64,000 nt of DNA, taken from Haemaphysalis longicornis (taxonomy: Eukaryota > Arthropoda > Arachnida > Ixodida > Ixodidae). The translations under genes and the position numbers were made by a program. The notes under the pieces are model-generated. The model saw only the letters and a list, made by a program, of their open reading frames with translations, did not search any database and was not told where the DNA came from. This document shows, one piece after another, positions 24,722 to 34,390 of this stretch. The DNA lies in the NCBI GenBank assembly GCA_013339765.2, contig CM023449.1:118610957-118674956 (forward strand), in the 5' to 3' direction. How positions within the stretch are numbered: the first letter of the stretch is position 1; each line of letters begins with the position of its first letter.

Positions 24722-25744
24722 TACCTACATGAATGATAGTTGCTTTACAGTGGCGTCGAAAACGGCCTTGCACTGATGGGGTCCCGCTTCTCGCTATCTT
24801 CCTCGGATCCGCTAGAAGTCTTGGGAGAAACTAGGCCGACCACGAGCTTGCTGTTTTTCTAGTCTTGCACCACTAGTGCAAGCTGCAGCAATGTTTTTCT
24901 TTGAAGAAATTCGAATCTAATGTAAGGCCAGGTGCTATATACTTAGTGTTTGACGCACGTGTTGGCGTGTGTAAGGGGTCCTGTTTTGTTGTTTCCGTAT
25001 AATTTTTTGAAAAACCTGAAAATTTCGATTCGTTCGCAATGTCTATCAAGACTAACACCGTTGTTTGTTTAGGCTTATGAACATTGTCGACAAACATTTC
25101 TAGAGTTTAAACAACTAGAAATGAACGTGTTTCGACATGCCATCGCCCTACACAGAAAGGCGAAACAAGGGAGCACTTTACTTTTATTACGCGTACACAG
25201 GCATAATACTGGCCATTTGTAATAAAATCAGGCAAATCACACTAAAAATATCCCCTTCCCCTACCCCTCCTTGTCGGTTCGGGGACAGATGTACGTTACC
25301 CGGTTTCCAGCCTTCGGCAGCAATAAATATGGGATCTGTGCTATCGTGAGCCAGTTATGTCTTCTGTATTGATATGTACTGATGGCTGTCGTTCCCGGCA
25401 TGAACATTTTGTTTATCACCAAAACTGTGCAGTTTTGAAACCGAAAAAAAACTTTTCCAGAAATTATTGAACACGCTAGCCAACCCTAGGGCACCGTCAT
25501 AAGCAAAAGCATAATTTAGACAAACAATAAAAACATCATGCCAGCCAGAAGGTAATAACTACAATAGACATGTCGCAAATAATTACAGTAGCGTAATTTA
25601 TAATTCATCGTGCAAACTGAACAAAAAGTTGCAGAAAATCAAGGCGTTCAAAGACGTGGTTACGAATATTTAGGCTGCCGGAATAAACAATCTTTACGGT
25701 TGCGGATGTTGATAAAGAACGGACGGCATGAAAAAAGGAATTCT
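24722..25744. other. Unassigned sequence
   Basis: AT-rich, no gene supported. Confidence 0.4.
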
Positions 25745-27150
25745 GCGAAGGGGCGATTGCAGTGCGTAGGGACGTTTGCCGGCTAACGGAGCTCAACCTC
25801 CTAGTAATTAACTGCCGCAGCATAAAGAATAAACGAGATGCTCTTTCCAGTTTCATAATCACGACTTATGCTGATATTGTTGTTGGCACAGAATCATGGT
25901 TAGATGATACCATAAGCAATGCTGAAGTCTTTCCGTCAGGTTTCAAAATTTATCAGCACGACCGTGACGTTCATGGTGGTGGCGTATTTCTTCTCGTCGA
26001 CAAATCCATCCCTAGCGTGCCAGTAGATCTGTGCGACGATAACTGCGAAAGCGTGCGTTGCAAAATCATCCTACGTAATGGCGAACATCTTACAATAGGT
26101 CTTTTTATCGCAGCCCCAGCTCAAGTTCACTGGAGCCATTCTGGTCCTTGTCAAACGCCTTGCAAGACGTAAATACTGATCTCTTTATCGGTGGTGACTT
26201 TAACATGCCTCGCGTTCAGTGGACCAAGAAATCTCTACTTTTATCTGCACAGTCTGCTCTTTCCGATGAATTCAGCAACATGATATCAACGCATGGTCTT
26301 TATCAATTCGCTGATTTTCCCACCAGAAGAACCGCCGAAAGCTCCTTTATTCTTGACTTGTTTTTATTAAATGCCAAAGCCTTAGCCAGCAATTCATTAC
26401 AGCAATCCCTGGCCGCAGTGACCATAACGGAGTCTTTGCTAAAGTTTCATGCAACCGACCGCACAAAACCATATCTTAACCGCGCAAAGTGTAGAGTTTT
26501 GAGAAGGGCGACTACAGTATGATTAGTCATAGCTTAGATGAGCAGTACGATGATTTCGTTGCAACCTCATGAACTTTTAGCGTAGAGGAACTATGGGCGT
26601 GGTTCAGAACTAGGTTCCTATCACTTATAGACGAACATATTCCAATAAACTTTTGTCTGGTACACAACGTAAAAATAAACGCTGGTTCACGCATGAGAAT
26701 AAGCTTTTGCTCAACAAGAAAACACCTATCTTCAAGTGATCTGTCAGCAACAGGAACGAAGACATTTTAAAAACCCTCGAAATGATTTTCTACAAAACTA
26801 CGAAGAAAATAAAGTGTACCAAAGAAATTTTATACTTCCTTAAGTAAGAAACTTGAACTCAGTCCTAAAGAACTATGGAAGTTTGTAAAACAGAGCGGAA
26901 AGGAGGAAGAAACTATTCACCCGTTCCCTACCGATCAAGGATTTAAAACTTATGGCTTCGATAAAGCCAATTACTTTAACAAATACTTTAAATCCGTCTC
27001 TTCTACCTCCCTAATGGGTGCACCAAGTGCAGGAAGTTCCCATTGCCATCTACCGGCCATGCCAGATATTGATGTAACATACAATGGAGTATTAAAACTT
27101 AATGAAGAACTAAAACCCCATTCAACGAACAAAGAAACATACAGATAAAC
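25745..27150 (+). pseudogene. LINE endonuclease, truncated before RT
   Basis: The start of a LINE ORF2. The first frame (25762-26172) reads LLVINCRSIKNKRDALSSF, then ADIVVGTESWLDD and GGGVFLLVDKS: the metal-binding Asn and Glu blocks of an apurinic-type endonuclease that nicks the genomic target. A frame change near 26150 leads to LFIGGDFNMPRVQW (26148-26522), the G-D-F-N active-site block. Eroded linker sequence continues as ELWKFVKQSGKEEE (26870) and NYFNKYFKSVSS (26970) up to about 27120. The reverse transcriptase that should follow is missing, so the copy is 3'-truncated, which is unusual for LINEs and points to later deletion. Confidence 0.8.
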
Positions 27151-28783
27151 AGAGGCATGTGCACGTTGCCATAAGCGGCTTCATGTTCATTAAACTATAA
27201 GAACCATGGTCAAACCTTCTTGGAGCATAAAAAACAACACTTTCAAGTAACATTTAAAGTAATGAACATTTTGCTGACGTAAACAGGTGGGAAATTGCAA
27301 AAATGCAGGTATCGGTTGCACGGGTGTGCATGAAATACCCCTCTGAATCCTTTACATTGCTTGAAAATCTCGTTATGCGAACACATATATTGGCAGAGGA
27401 ACAGACATAGCCAAATACGTTATAAGACGATACTTCTGCTTTGAGCCGTCAATTATCGTGGAATCAAGCAGAGAAGGTGCTCGAAAACATCCCTCAGTTA
27501 CATAAAAGGGGCTCATAATAAGGGAAAATACAGGGAATCATGAATTACGTTATGAAAAGTGGCTTGGTAGGACCCTCCTGCTCACTAACGTATATATCAG
27601 CTGCGGAACTGATCTTACAAAAAGCGTGCCACAGCACAAATTTTCATGAACCTCAGTATGACTTTCGCCTTCACTGCTGCGCATTTACCGGAGCGTACAT
27701 ACAGGAGGATGCACTTGATATATGAAAACCTCTTCGCAGGAACTAGGCACAGAAAACATTCTTTTAAACACTACCATGTAGGCACCTTTGCTGAAGGAGG
27801 TTAACACGACTAAAGGTTATAATTAACACGAGACTATTTCCCAGGTATCATGCGAATCATGTATTCTTATCTAGAAACGAGTAGGTGCAATAAATACCAA
27901 CCTAAGGTTGTAGTGAAAAAGTGTACAAACAGTGTTCCTTAAAGGCAAAACAGACTTTATGAAGAACTCTCGATTACTTTTAGGGGCGGAACACATTAAG
28001 GGCTCCGGCTTTCGGTGTCTCATTCAGTGGCCATGTCAGGTGGGTCGTCATAGTATCACTTAGTCACCGCATTAAAACACCGGGACACTTGTTTATCAAC
28101 AGCTCACGCTAGAACGCAACGCGTACTAAAAAAAATTGGCCGCGTATCTGCTCCTTTCGTTGCAAATGTCGTCAAAAGACGATAGTCTGCATCGACTTTT
28201 GCCAAGTAAATTCCTCCTTTAACTTTCCCGCTCACCTCTCATGTTGTTCCTCTTGCGTCGGGCTCCTCCCAAGGTAAAGACGCCAATTAAATTTCCCGCG
28301 TTCCACTGCTCCAAACCAGGTGTCTCGATCCAACACTGCCGTACGGCGAAGACGCGCGTGAATCGAGGCGCCCTACTTCAACGTTTATATAACCGCGTTT
28401 CCCTACTCCACGTGCGTTGCAAGCAGAACGTGGAACGTATCTAGTGGAACCTCTCGTAACTGTTGACGGTTGATTTCTTAAAATGGCGCCAGAAGCTATA
28501 GTGGCGCGGGCGACAGCAGGCGACGGCGAAGTGAATTTGTTTTCTGGAGTTGATGAAGTATTTAATTTCGCCAAAGTCAAGCTTGTATGACTTTTTATAA
28601 AGGGATGCTGCAAATATCAGTTCTGTATTAATTTGTTGTCTTATATTTGTGTAATGTCTTGTTCTTCTTCAACAATGTTGACAAGTATGACATTACACCG
28701 GGCTTAGACGGGTAAATTTAGCTGTGACTATATAAGACTATTGTGCAGGCATTGTTTTACTTTGTCCGGGTGGCTGAATCGAG
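27151..28783. other. Unassigned sequence
   Basis: No gene supported. Near 28380 a TATA-like TTTATATAAC precedes a GC-moderate stretch and an ATG at 28482, but no meaningful frame follows. Confidence 0.35.
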
Positions 28784-28823
28784 TCACAGACAGACAGACG
28801 GACATACAGACATACAGACAGAC
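28784..28823. repeat. ACAG-type microsatellite
   Basis: Imperfect tetramers of ACAG with ACAT and ACGG variants. Confidence 0.85.
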
Positions 28824-28869
28824 CAAAATTTCTGGGTTTAAGTAGCCCAAGAAAGACTATCGTCTTTAA

Positions 28870-29200
28870 AAACGCACCGGGATACTCGCTTTCCAACGCC
28901 ACGCGGTAAAACGTTCTATCTCCGTGGGAAAACGCATACTACACCGGTACGCTCGTTTTCCAACGCCTCGTGCTAGGACGCTTTGGGCTTCAAAGACAAC
29001 GACACTTTAAGTATTTTGTCTTCCCTCAAACGGTTTTATCTGGTTGGGCAAAAGCGCCAAGGCGCCAAGAATTCATTTATACACTGCATGCTTCCCTCGT
29101 TCTCAAGTTTCACATTACGGTTTCATCTCCGTGGACAAAAAACCTAAAGCCCCAAGAACTTGTACACTGCATGCTAACTCTGAAAGGGAAATTTAGCGAG
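28870..29200. repeat. Degenerate tandem units, about 100 bp
   Basis: Phrases recur at intervals of 95-115 bases: ATCTCCGTGG (28917 and 29125), CCAAGAA followed by TACACTGCATGC (29066-29095 and 29150-29175), and TTTCCAACGCC (28890 and 28955). This looks like two to three diverged copies of one unit just before the gypsy remnant. Confidence 0.45.
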
Positions 29201-29239
29201 CAAATTTGAGAACTTCTCGAGTTGGGTTTGATATAGCGG

Positions 29240-29714
29240 GACGAGGGCTCGTTTGCCCACCCTAGTGTCTGCGTGGCCAAAGAGGACGGCTCGGTGCGCT
29301 TATGCATTGAATACTGAGCCATTAATTGTGTTACGGAAACCGACGCCTTTACTATGGGCAGTCAGCAGAACCTCATTATGCGCGTACGGCAGGCTAAGGC
29401 GGGGCTACTGGCAAGTACCGCTGGCGACCGATTCTCAGCTTGCAAAAGCCTTTGTGCCGCACCTTCCTCAGTTTGGGTTGAATGTCAAGGCATTTTGTCC
29501 TAAAAACGCCGCGGTAACTTTCCAAGGAAACAGGAACGACGTGCTAGCCGGTCGGGCAAACAACGGGGTGCGCAACCTGGATTACATCGGCGTGTTCAGT
29601 GGGACACTCGATGAACCCATCGTGCGGCTTCACCGGGTGGTTTCGATGTTGCTCGCAGGAGGGCTGCAAGTGAACATAGAAAAATGTCATGTCGCGGAGC
29701 GGTCATTGATTTGA
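29240..29714 (+). pseudogene. Ty3/gypsy reverse transcriptase fragment
   Basis: Plus-strand translation, in two frames, matches the gypsy RT order: VCVAKEDGSVRLCIEY (29262-29312), an eroded S-T-L-D block, RGYWQVPLATDSQLAKAF (29400-29455), FGLNVKAFCPKNAAVTFQ, then LDYIGVFSGT (29578-29608, replacing the catalytic Y-x-D-D with DYIG) and LHRVVSMLLAGGLQVNIEKC. The polymerase aspartates are lost, so it is inactive. It stops after the palm and no LTR, protease or integrase is visible. Confidence 0.75.
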
Positions 29715-29719
29715 TTTGG

Positions 29720-30560
29720 TTTGAACTGACAAAGCTTCTAGTTTTAACCATCTTTGCCATAACGAAGGGGCTTTCCTGTGTTGTTAGAAAAACACAACGT
29801 TTTTAATGTGGCTCGGCGTTTTTAATACCGCCTACGTTAGCCATAGGGGTTAAAAGAACTCGCATCTTATGAGAGAACGGAATTTTGCCCTCATCTACAT
29901 TTCCGAAGTTCTACAGTTCTAGTTGTGCGTACATCACTGCTCAATTTGCGGTTGCACCGCTCAATTAAATGGGATTCTTCGATGTGGGCTAGTTTATTGT
30001 TTCATTCTCAAAATTCTTCGAAACTACACATTATGATTGACAGTTGGCCGCGACACCTGTCGTGTACAAAGTTGCTGTATCCAGCGATTATAAAATTATT
30101 CTGGCTAGTGTTACAGCCGGCATGGGCATTGCGACGCTTTAGGGCAAACATTTTTAATTCCCCATTCTGCGAAAAAGTGCCATTGCCGTGTTTGTTGCCT
30201 GGTAATGAAAGTGGCCGCCGTTGTACTGATCGAGTAAAGAAACAAATCACATAAGGCCAGCCTATAACTTTTTTGCTGCAAGCGATGCAGCAAGGTGATG
30301 TGCTCTTGGCGTATGCCTTCACGGCAATATACAGCCATTTCGGCAGCGTTTTTGCAAACCGCGAACGCGAACCAAACACGAAAAAGATTGCATATATGTG
30401 CCTCTACTACGTGCAAAGTTACCTTCTCTTTCAAATCGTGATTTGGTTATTTTAATCTTTTTTTTAGCACATCACTGTGCTGATCCCCTCCCATTGTGTA
30501 TACATGTGTGTCAGCTCCTGTCCGATTTCACGCAATCATATTTTTATACACCGCACCCGA
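29720..30560. other. Unassigned sequence
   Basis: No supported gene; the minus-strand frames 30379-30008 and 30434-30111 overlap in different phases and have no family signature. Confidence 0.4.
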
Positions 30561-31236
30561 ACAGTTAACGTTTGTTTTTTTACACACATCGGCTGGTAGA
30601 TGCAACACATCAGTTTACGTCCCGTGGGTATGACTAAGGTGCACTTAAATCTACCGAACAGTTTGTCCTCAGTCTTCCGTACTCGCTGTTTTAACGTCAC
30701 TGTGGTAACAGGCTCGCCCCTGGCCACCAAGGTACGAGAGAATTCTTTAATAGGGCGGATTGAGGCTGGCGAGACACCAGCCTCAATCCAGATGCCAAAA
30801 ACCTCTTGCGAGTAGTAACGCCCAGCTGTGTAAAAACAAGGCACATTTGGTAAGTAGGGATCCTGAAGGAAAACCAGCATTCCTGTTTTCGTTTGTTAAC
30901 AGTTAACGTTTGTTTTTTTACACACATCGGCTGGTAGATGCAACAGATCAGTTTTACTTTCCCATGGGTATGACTAAGGTGCACTTAAATCTACAAAACA
31001 GTTTGTCCTCAGTCTTCAGTACTCGCTGTTTTAACGTCACTGTGGTAACAGGCTCGCCCCTGGCCACCAAGATACGAGAGAATTCTTTAATAGGGCGGAT
31101 TGAGGCTGGCGAGTCACCAGCCTCAATCCAGATGCCAAAAACTTCTTGCGAGTAGTAACGCCCAGCTGTGTAAAAACAAGGCACATTTGGTAAGTAGGGA
31201 TCCTGAAGGAAAACCAGCATTCCTGTTTTCGTTTAA
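30561..31236. repeat. 338-bp tandem duplication
   Basis: Two adjacent copies of a 338-base unit (30561-30898 and 30899-31236), each starting ACAGTTAACGTTTGTTTTTT and ending near CATTCCTGTTTTCGTTT. They differ at roughly ten positions. Each unit contains a hairpin made of GGATTGAGGCTGG and its exact complement with a 7-base loop (30757-30789 in copy 1). Frames stay open across both copies on both strands, for example 30880-30536 (-), with residues such as EFSRTLVARGEPVTTVTLKQ, but no family is recognised. It could be a satellite unit or a duplicated exon of an unknown element. Confidence 0.9.
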
Positions 31237-32129
31237 CAGCGGAGCTCTTTGCGCCTTTTTCTTTCCATGTGGACGGTAAACAAAGAAGCTCCATTCGGCG
31301 AAGTGCAGAGGAAGAGATGGTAGGCCAAAAAGAGAGAGGGAAAATGGCGGTGAGGCAACGTGCCCACGAGCAGGTGTTTGGAGTGAGTGCCTCATGAAAA
31401 AAACGCTTTTTGTGTTCGGAATTAAACCTTTGTGCTCCGCCATATAAAACTGGCGTCTATCCGCTTGTGCTCTCACCTTTTTGTGGAACAGTAACTTCAT
31501 TTACAGAAATAGATCCAGGGCCGCATCACGTATTGCAGATATTTATAGAAAAAACACCAGCTTTACTCATACTTGTACCCGGGCGTTATACGAGCTAATA
31601 ACCACGATGCTTTCCCAGGAAGAGTAAACTAGCAGAGCAGTAGAGTGTTGTCGATGATTATCCTAGAAAGAGCGTCAAATGGGTGACCGAGTTATTTGTG
31701 TACAGCTTGAAAGGAACGGGATGGCAGCAAAGTTATGTGGAGGGAGATTCTAGGTAACAGTCACTAGTGGTTAGAAGTTGGCTGCAGTGCTTCCCGGTTG
31801 CAGCTCTCAAATTATGCTCCATTTCTGCTTCTTTAATTAAAAATTCGAAAAGCTTCGACACCCTGCCCCAGTGAATCCCGAAGGTCAGAGTCGGAAACAG
31901 GCCCGTCAAGGGCGGCCACTTCCCCCAGGGCATTTTGCAGTGAACGCCTTTACGCCAGCAGAGGTCGTTGGGGACATGCAACAACTTCGACTAATTCTTT
32001 CCACAGTGAGTGGGGGACCTGTGACATGGACGCAGTCCCGTAAGATGGGGCAATGAGAGGCTCAATCAAAGAACCTCACGTTCGTCTAGTTGAGCCGCCA
32101 GTGGGTGTCAAAGGAGCACTGTAGCTCAT
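31237..32129. other. Unassigned sequence
   Basis: No supported gene. It may include the 3' untranslated part of the minus-strand LINE whose coding end lies at about 32.3 kb. Confidence 0.35.
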
Positions 32130-32243
32130 CTTGCATCTTGGGGAACAGCGCGAACTAACAGGGACACAATAAGAAAGACGTGGACAGGACACAATCCTAT
32201 GTATTGTTTCCCTGTTAGTTTGCGCTGTTCTCCAAGATGCAAG
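32130..32243. repeat. 35-bp inverted repeat, possible foldback insert
   Basis: CTTGCATCTTGGGGAACAGC (from 32130) and GCTGTTCTCCAAGATGCAAG (to 32243) are the outer parts of two 35-base arms (32130-32164 and 32209-32243) with two mismatches and a 44-base centre containing AAGAAAGACGTGGACAGGAC. A related phrase occurs near 36180-36220. It sits at the coding end of the LINE and may have inserted there. Confidence 0.7.
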
Positions 32244-32289
32244 TACACCAACTCGCCCAACTCGCCACCCTGCTGCGGCACTGTAGCTC

Positions 32290-32890
32290 GTCACACAATC
32301 ATAACGCCGTGTAGAACTCTACAAAAACATACTCAGTCATCTGTCTACTCAGGTGAAACAGACAGTCGGTCCCTCCAGAAAAAAAACCCCGGTCCTCCTG
32401 TCGTGCCTTATTAGGTAGAACCCCTATGCCCAAGCGAAAAAGGAAATCTTTCGAACTAGCTGCAATAGGGAGCTTCCGCACACGTCGGTAGGACGTCACT
32501 CTTCAAGCGTTCTAGAGGTAGTGTACGGTACAAGGTGTGTGGGAGGATCTGCTCCCCCAAGTCCCCATACAATTTCCTAGGTTTCCCTTGGCATCGGTAA
32601 TCTAAGAGAAGAGCCCCTGCAGGACAGACACCTTTCCCGCCACTTCTCTGTAGAAGGCCGTTGCACAGGAACCATGTGTAAGCGCCACTGTTGTAACGGT
32701 GCAAGTGGCAAGATTAAGGCGCGTACACTTTGGACTGCCTGGAGGAAACCGTCACGACGATCGCAGAAGAATATAAATCACTGCACTCTCAGCTTAAAAT
32801 CCACGTTAACAAGGCCAGTTACCCTGGCTTCCGCACTCCAGGAAACATTGGTGTGGCGCGTGTGCTCATATGTGGATCGCCAGATTAATA
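32290..32890 (-). pseudogene. Tx1-like LINE, C-terminal half
   Basis: This is the downstream part of the LINE split by the LTR element; its upstream part ends at 44740. On the minus strand it starts IWRSTYEHTRHTNVSW at 32888 and goes on with SSKDFLFRLGIGVLPNKARQ (near 32450) and HLSRQMTEYVFVE (near 32340). This is the cysteine/histidine-poor C-terminal region that follows the RT palm and thumb in such elements. Stops and frame changes are present. The match to the upstream part is by continuity: joining 44740 to 32890 with one CATGC gives the open run LHRLLHVLIWRSTYEHT. Confidence 0.7.
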
Positions 32891-32895
32891 CATGC
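32891..32895. repeat. Target duplication CATGC, left
   Basis: Five bases repeated at 44735-44739, directly outside the two LTRs. A five-base duplication is usual for Pao/BEL and Ty3 integrases. Confidence 0.85.
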
Positions 32896-33022
32896 TGTTG
32901 CGGAATTATGGAAGGAGAAGAAGACGGCCGCATACTACCATCACGATGAGGGAAGAGAAAGAAGGGAATAAACCTCGGTCCGGCTCAGCCATGGCCTCGC
33001 GTCTGCGTCCCGTTCCATAACA
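32896..33022 (+). mobile_element. 5' LTR, 127 bp
   Basis: Starts TGTTGCGGAATTATGGAA and ends CCGTTCCATAACA, so it has the TG...CA ends of an LTR. The same 127 bases recur at 44608-44734 in the same orientation with only a few substitutions. An AATAAA signal lies at 32967-32972. At 127 bp it is very short for an LTR. Confidence 0.88.
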
Positions 33023-33026
33023 TTTC

Positions 33027-33046
33027 TGGTGCCGTGAAACCCGGGA
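33027..33046 (+). promoter_or_regulatory. Primer-binding site
   Basis: TGGTGCCGTGAAACCCGGGA starts four bases after the LTR. TGG is the complement of the CCA end of a tRNA, and the rest would pair with a 3' acceptor ending GGCACCA. The tRNA species cannot be named with certainty. Minus-strand DNA synthesis would start here. Confidence 0.75.
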
Positions 33047-33227
33047 ACGACAGACCAGCGGACTTCACGGTGCAGCGCCTTCAAGGTAGTGCGTGGCCTC
33101 AGGTACGTCGGATCTTCTCATTTCGGAGGCCTCACCCTTGAACGGTGCCTGCCATGGCTGCGTGCTGGACACAGACCCCCCACATAGAACCCGGAGATGA
33201 GCCCCACACATCGGACAGTCCAGACCC

Positions 33228-33671
33228 TTGCTTCGAGCGCACTCTGGTTTAAATGACAGGCAGGTCGTGGACCAACTTATCACTTCGCGGGACCTCCTCC
33301 GGGCGGACGTAACGGAACTAGCCAACACCACTATTCGGGTCTTGGAATCGTCACCATCGAATATAAGTATGCTCATTGATTTGCACCGTATGGCAGAACA
33401 AAAACGAGACGAACTTCGAAGGCTAGCCGGTCATATGCAGAGCCTTCTCGACTTTGACAGTTTTGTGGCAGACTTAGAAGAAGGCCAAGAGTACTCATAC
33501 TCGATAAGTCGCACGAAGGTTTCGTTAAGGGAACGAATTTCTCAGGCAACGTTGAGGACGTCGTTCACCGCGACGAAGACTTTGTCGCCACCTCAACCGG
33601 CGCAGGATCCTATCAGAGGGGGCACCTCCCTGAAAAGGGACGCGGCCATTGTATGGTGCAGAGCAGATTAG
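33228..33671 (+). CDS. Gag-like ORF of the small LTR element
   Basis: A 147-codon open frame downstream of the primer-binding site. The first 100 residues are helical and charged: LRADVTELANTTIRVLESSP, HRMAEQKRDELRRLAGHMQS, then an acidic patch FVADLEEGQEYSYSIS and KVSLRERI. This layout resembles the N-terminal gag helices (DUF1759 type) of Pao/BEL retroelements, which build the particle. There is no zinc knuckle and no protease or polymerase after it. The rest of the internal region up to the palindrome is 0.7 kb, so the element depended on helpers. The call from pattern is tentative. Confidence 0.5.
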   Translation: MLRAHSGLNDRQVVDQLITSRDLLRADVTELANTTIRVLESSPSNISMLIDLHRMAEQKRDELRRLAGHMQSLLDFDSFVADLEEGQEYSYSISRTKVSLRERISQATLRTSFTATKTLSPPQPAQDPIRGGTSLKRDAAIVWCRAD

Positions 33672-34390
33672 TCTAGGCTTGTCGTAGATTAGTTCAATGT
33701 CATTCCTGCGGAGTCTGGAGGTGGTAGATGCATTTCTGCTTCATCCTCTATCGATGCTTTGAGACACGATGCCTTCTTCTTGACACTGTCTTTTGAATGA
33801 GGCAATGAAGTTGCTCCTCGAGTGAGCATGGATAAATCGTATTCGAAATCCAGCCTGAATCTTCTGGTCAGTAGTTCCCTTTTCTCTTCCTGTTTGCTTT
33901 CGAAGTTTCATTCTGGGTACAGGCTGAGTATTTCCCACTCGCGTCGGAACCGTTGTCATGGAACTGGAGTTTCTTGCTTGTAGTCGAACGGACGCTTCCC
34001 CTTCACGTGCTTGAATGTGCGTTTTCCGAGATTTGTTTGCGAGCCACTCGTTTTGTAACTGCGATGCACGAATGAATGCCTTGCTGTAGTTGCATCCGGT
34101 ACCACTGCTAGGCCGTTCATCCATTGTCTTGATCCGACTATTTCCCATGCGCGATGGCTTCTTGGTCTTGGCCCTGAGCGCGCCCGAGTCTGGCATGGTA
34201 TAGCCCTGGCTTCGGCGGGATGCCAAGGAGCCAGCTGTTTGGCCGAACTCGGTCGTGCTGGTGCATCCATCAGTCTGGTTTACCGACGACATTGGAAATG
34301 TAGGGTAGCTGTGCTGGTCTGTGTTCTCTTCCGCTGAATACGACGAACTCGCGGTTTCGGAAGCAGCCCTTGTTGCGAATGGGAGTGCTA
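33672..34390. other. Internal region of the LTR element
   Basis: No gag continuation on the plus strand. The minus strand is open for over 200 codons (to 33741) with a polar composition rich in Ser, Thr, Arg and Gln and no domain. An antisense gene or captured sequence is possible, but chance cannot be excluded. It ends at the TA where the palindrome begins. Confidence 0.4.

Noticed and set aside
28384..28393. TATA box and promoter of a gene starting at 28482
   Set aside because: No meaningful open frame follows and the surroundings look like an unassigned repeat.
33741..34292. 183-codon minus-strand frame as a real gene
   Set aside because: Polar, low-complexity composition and no domain; it lies inside the LTR element antisense to gag. 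Kept only as an oddity.
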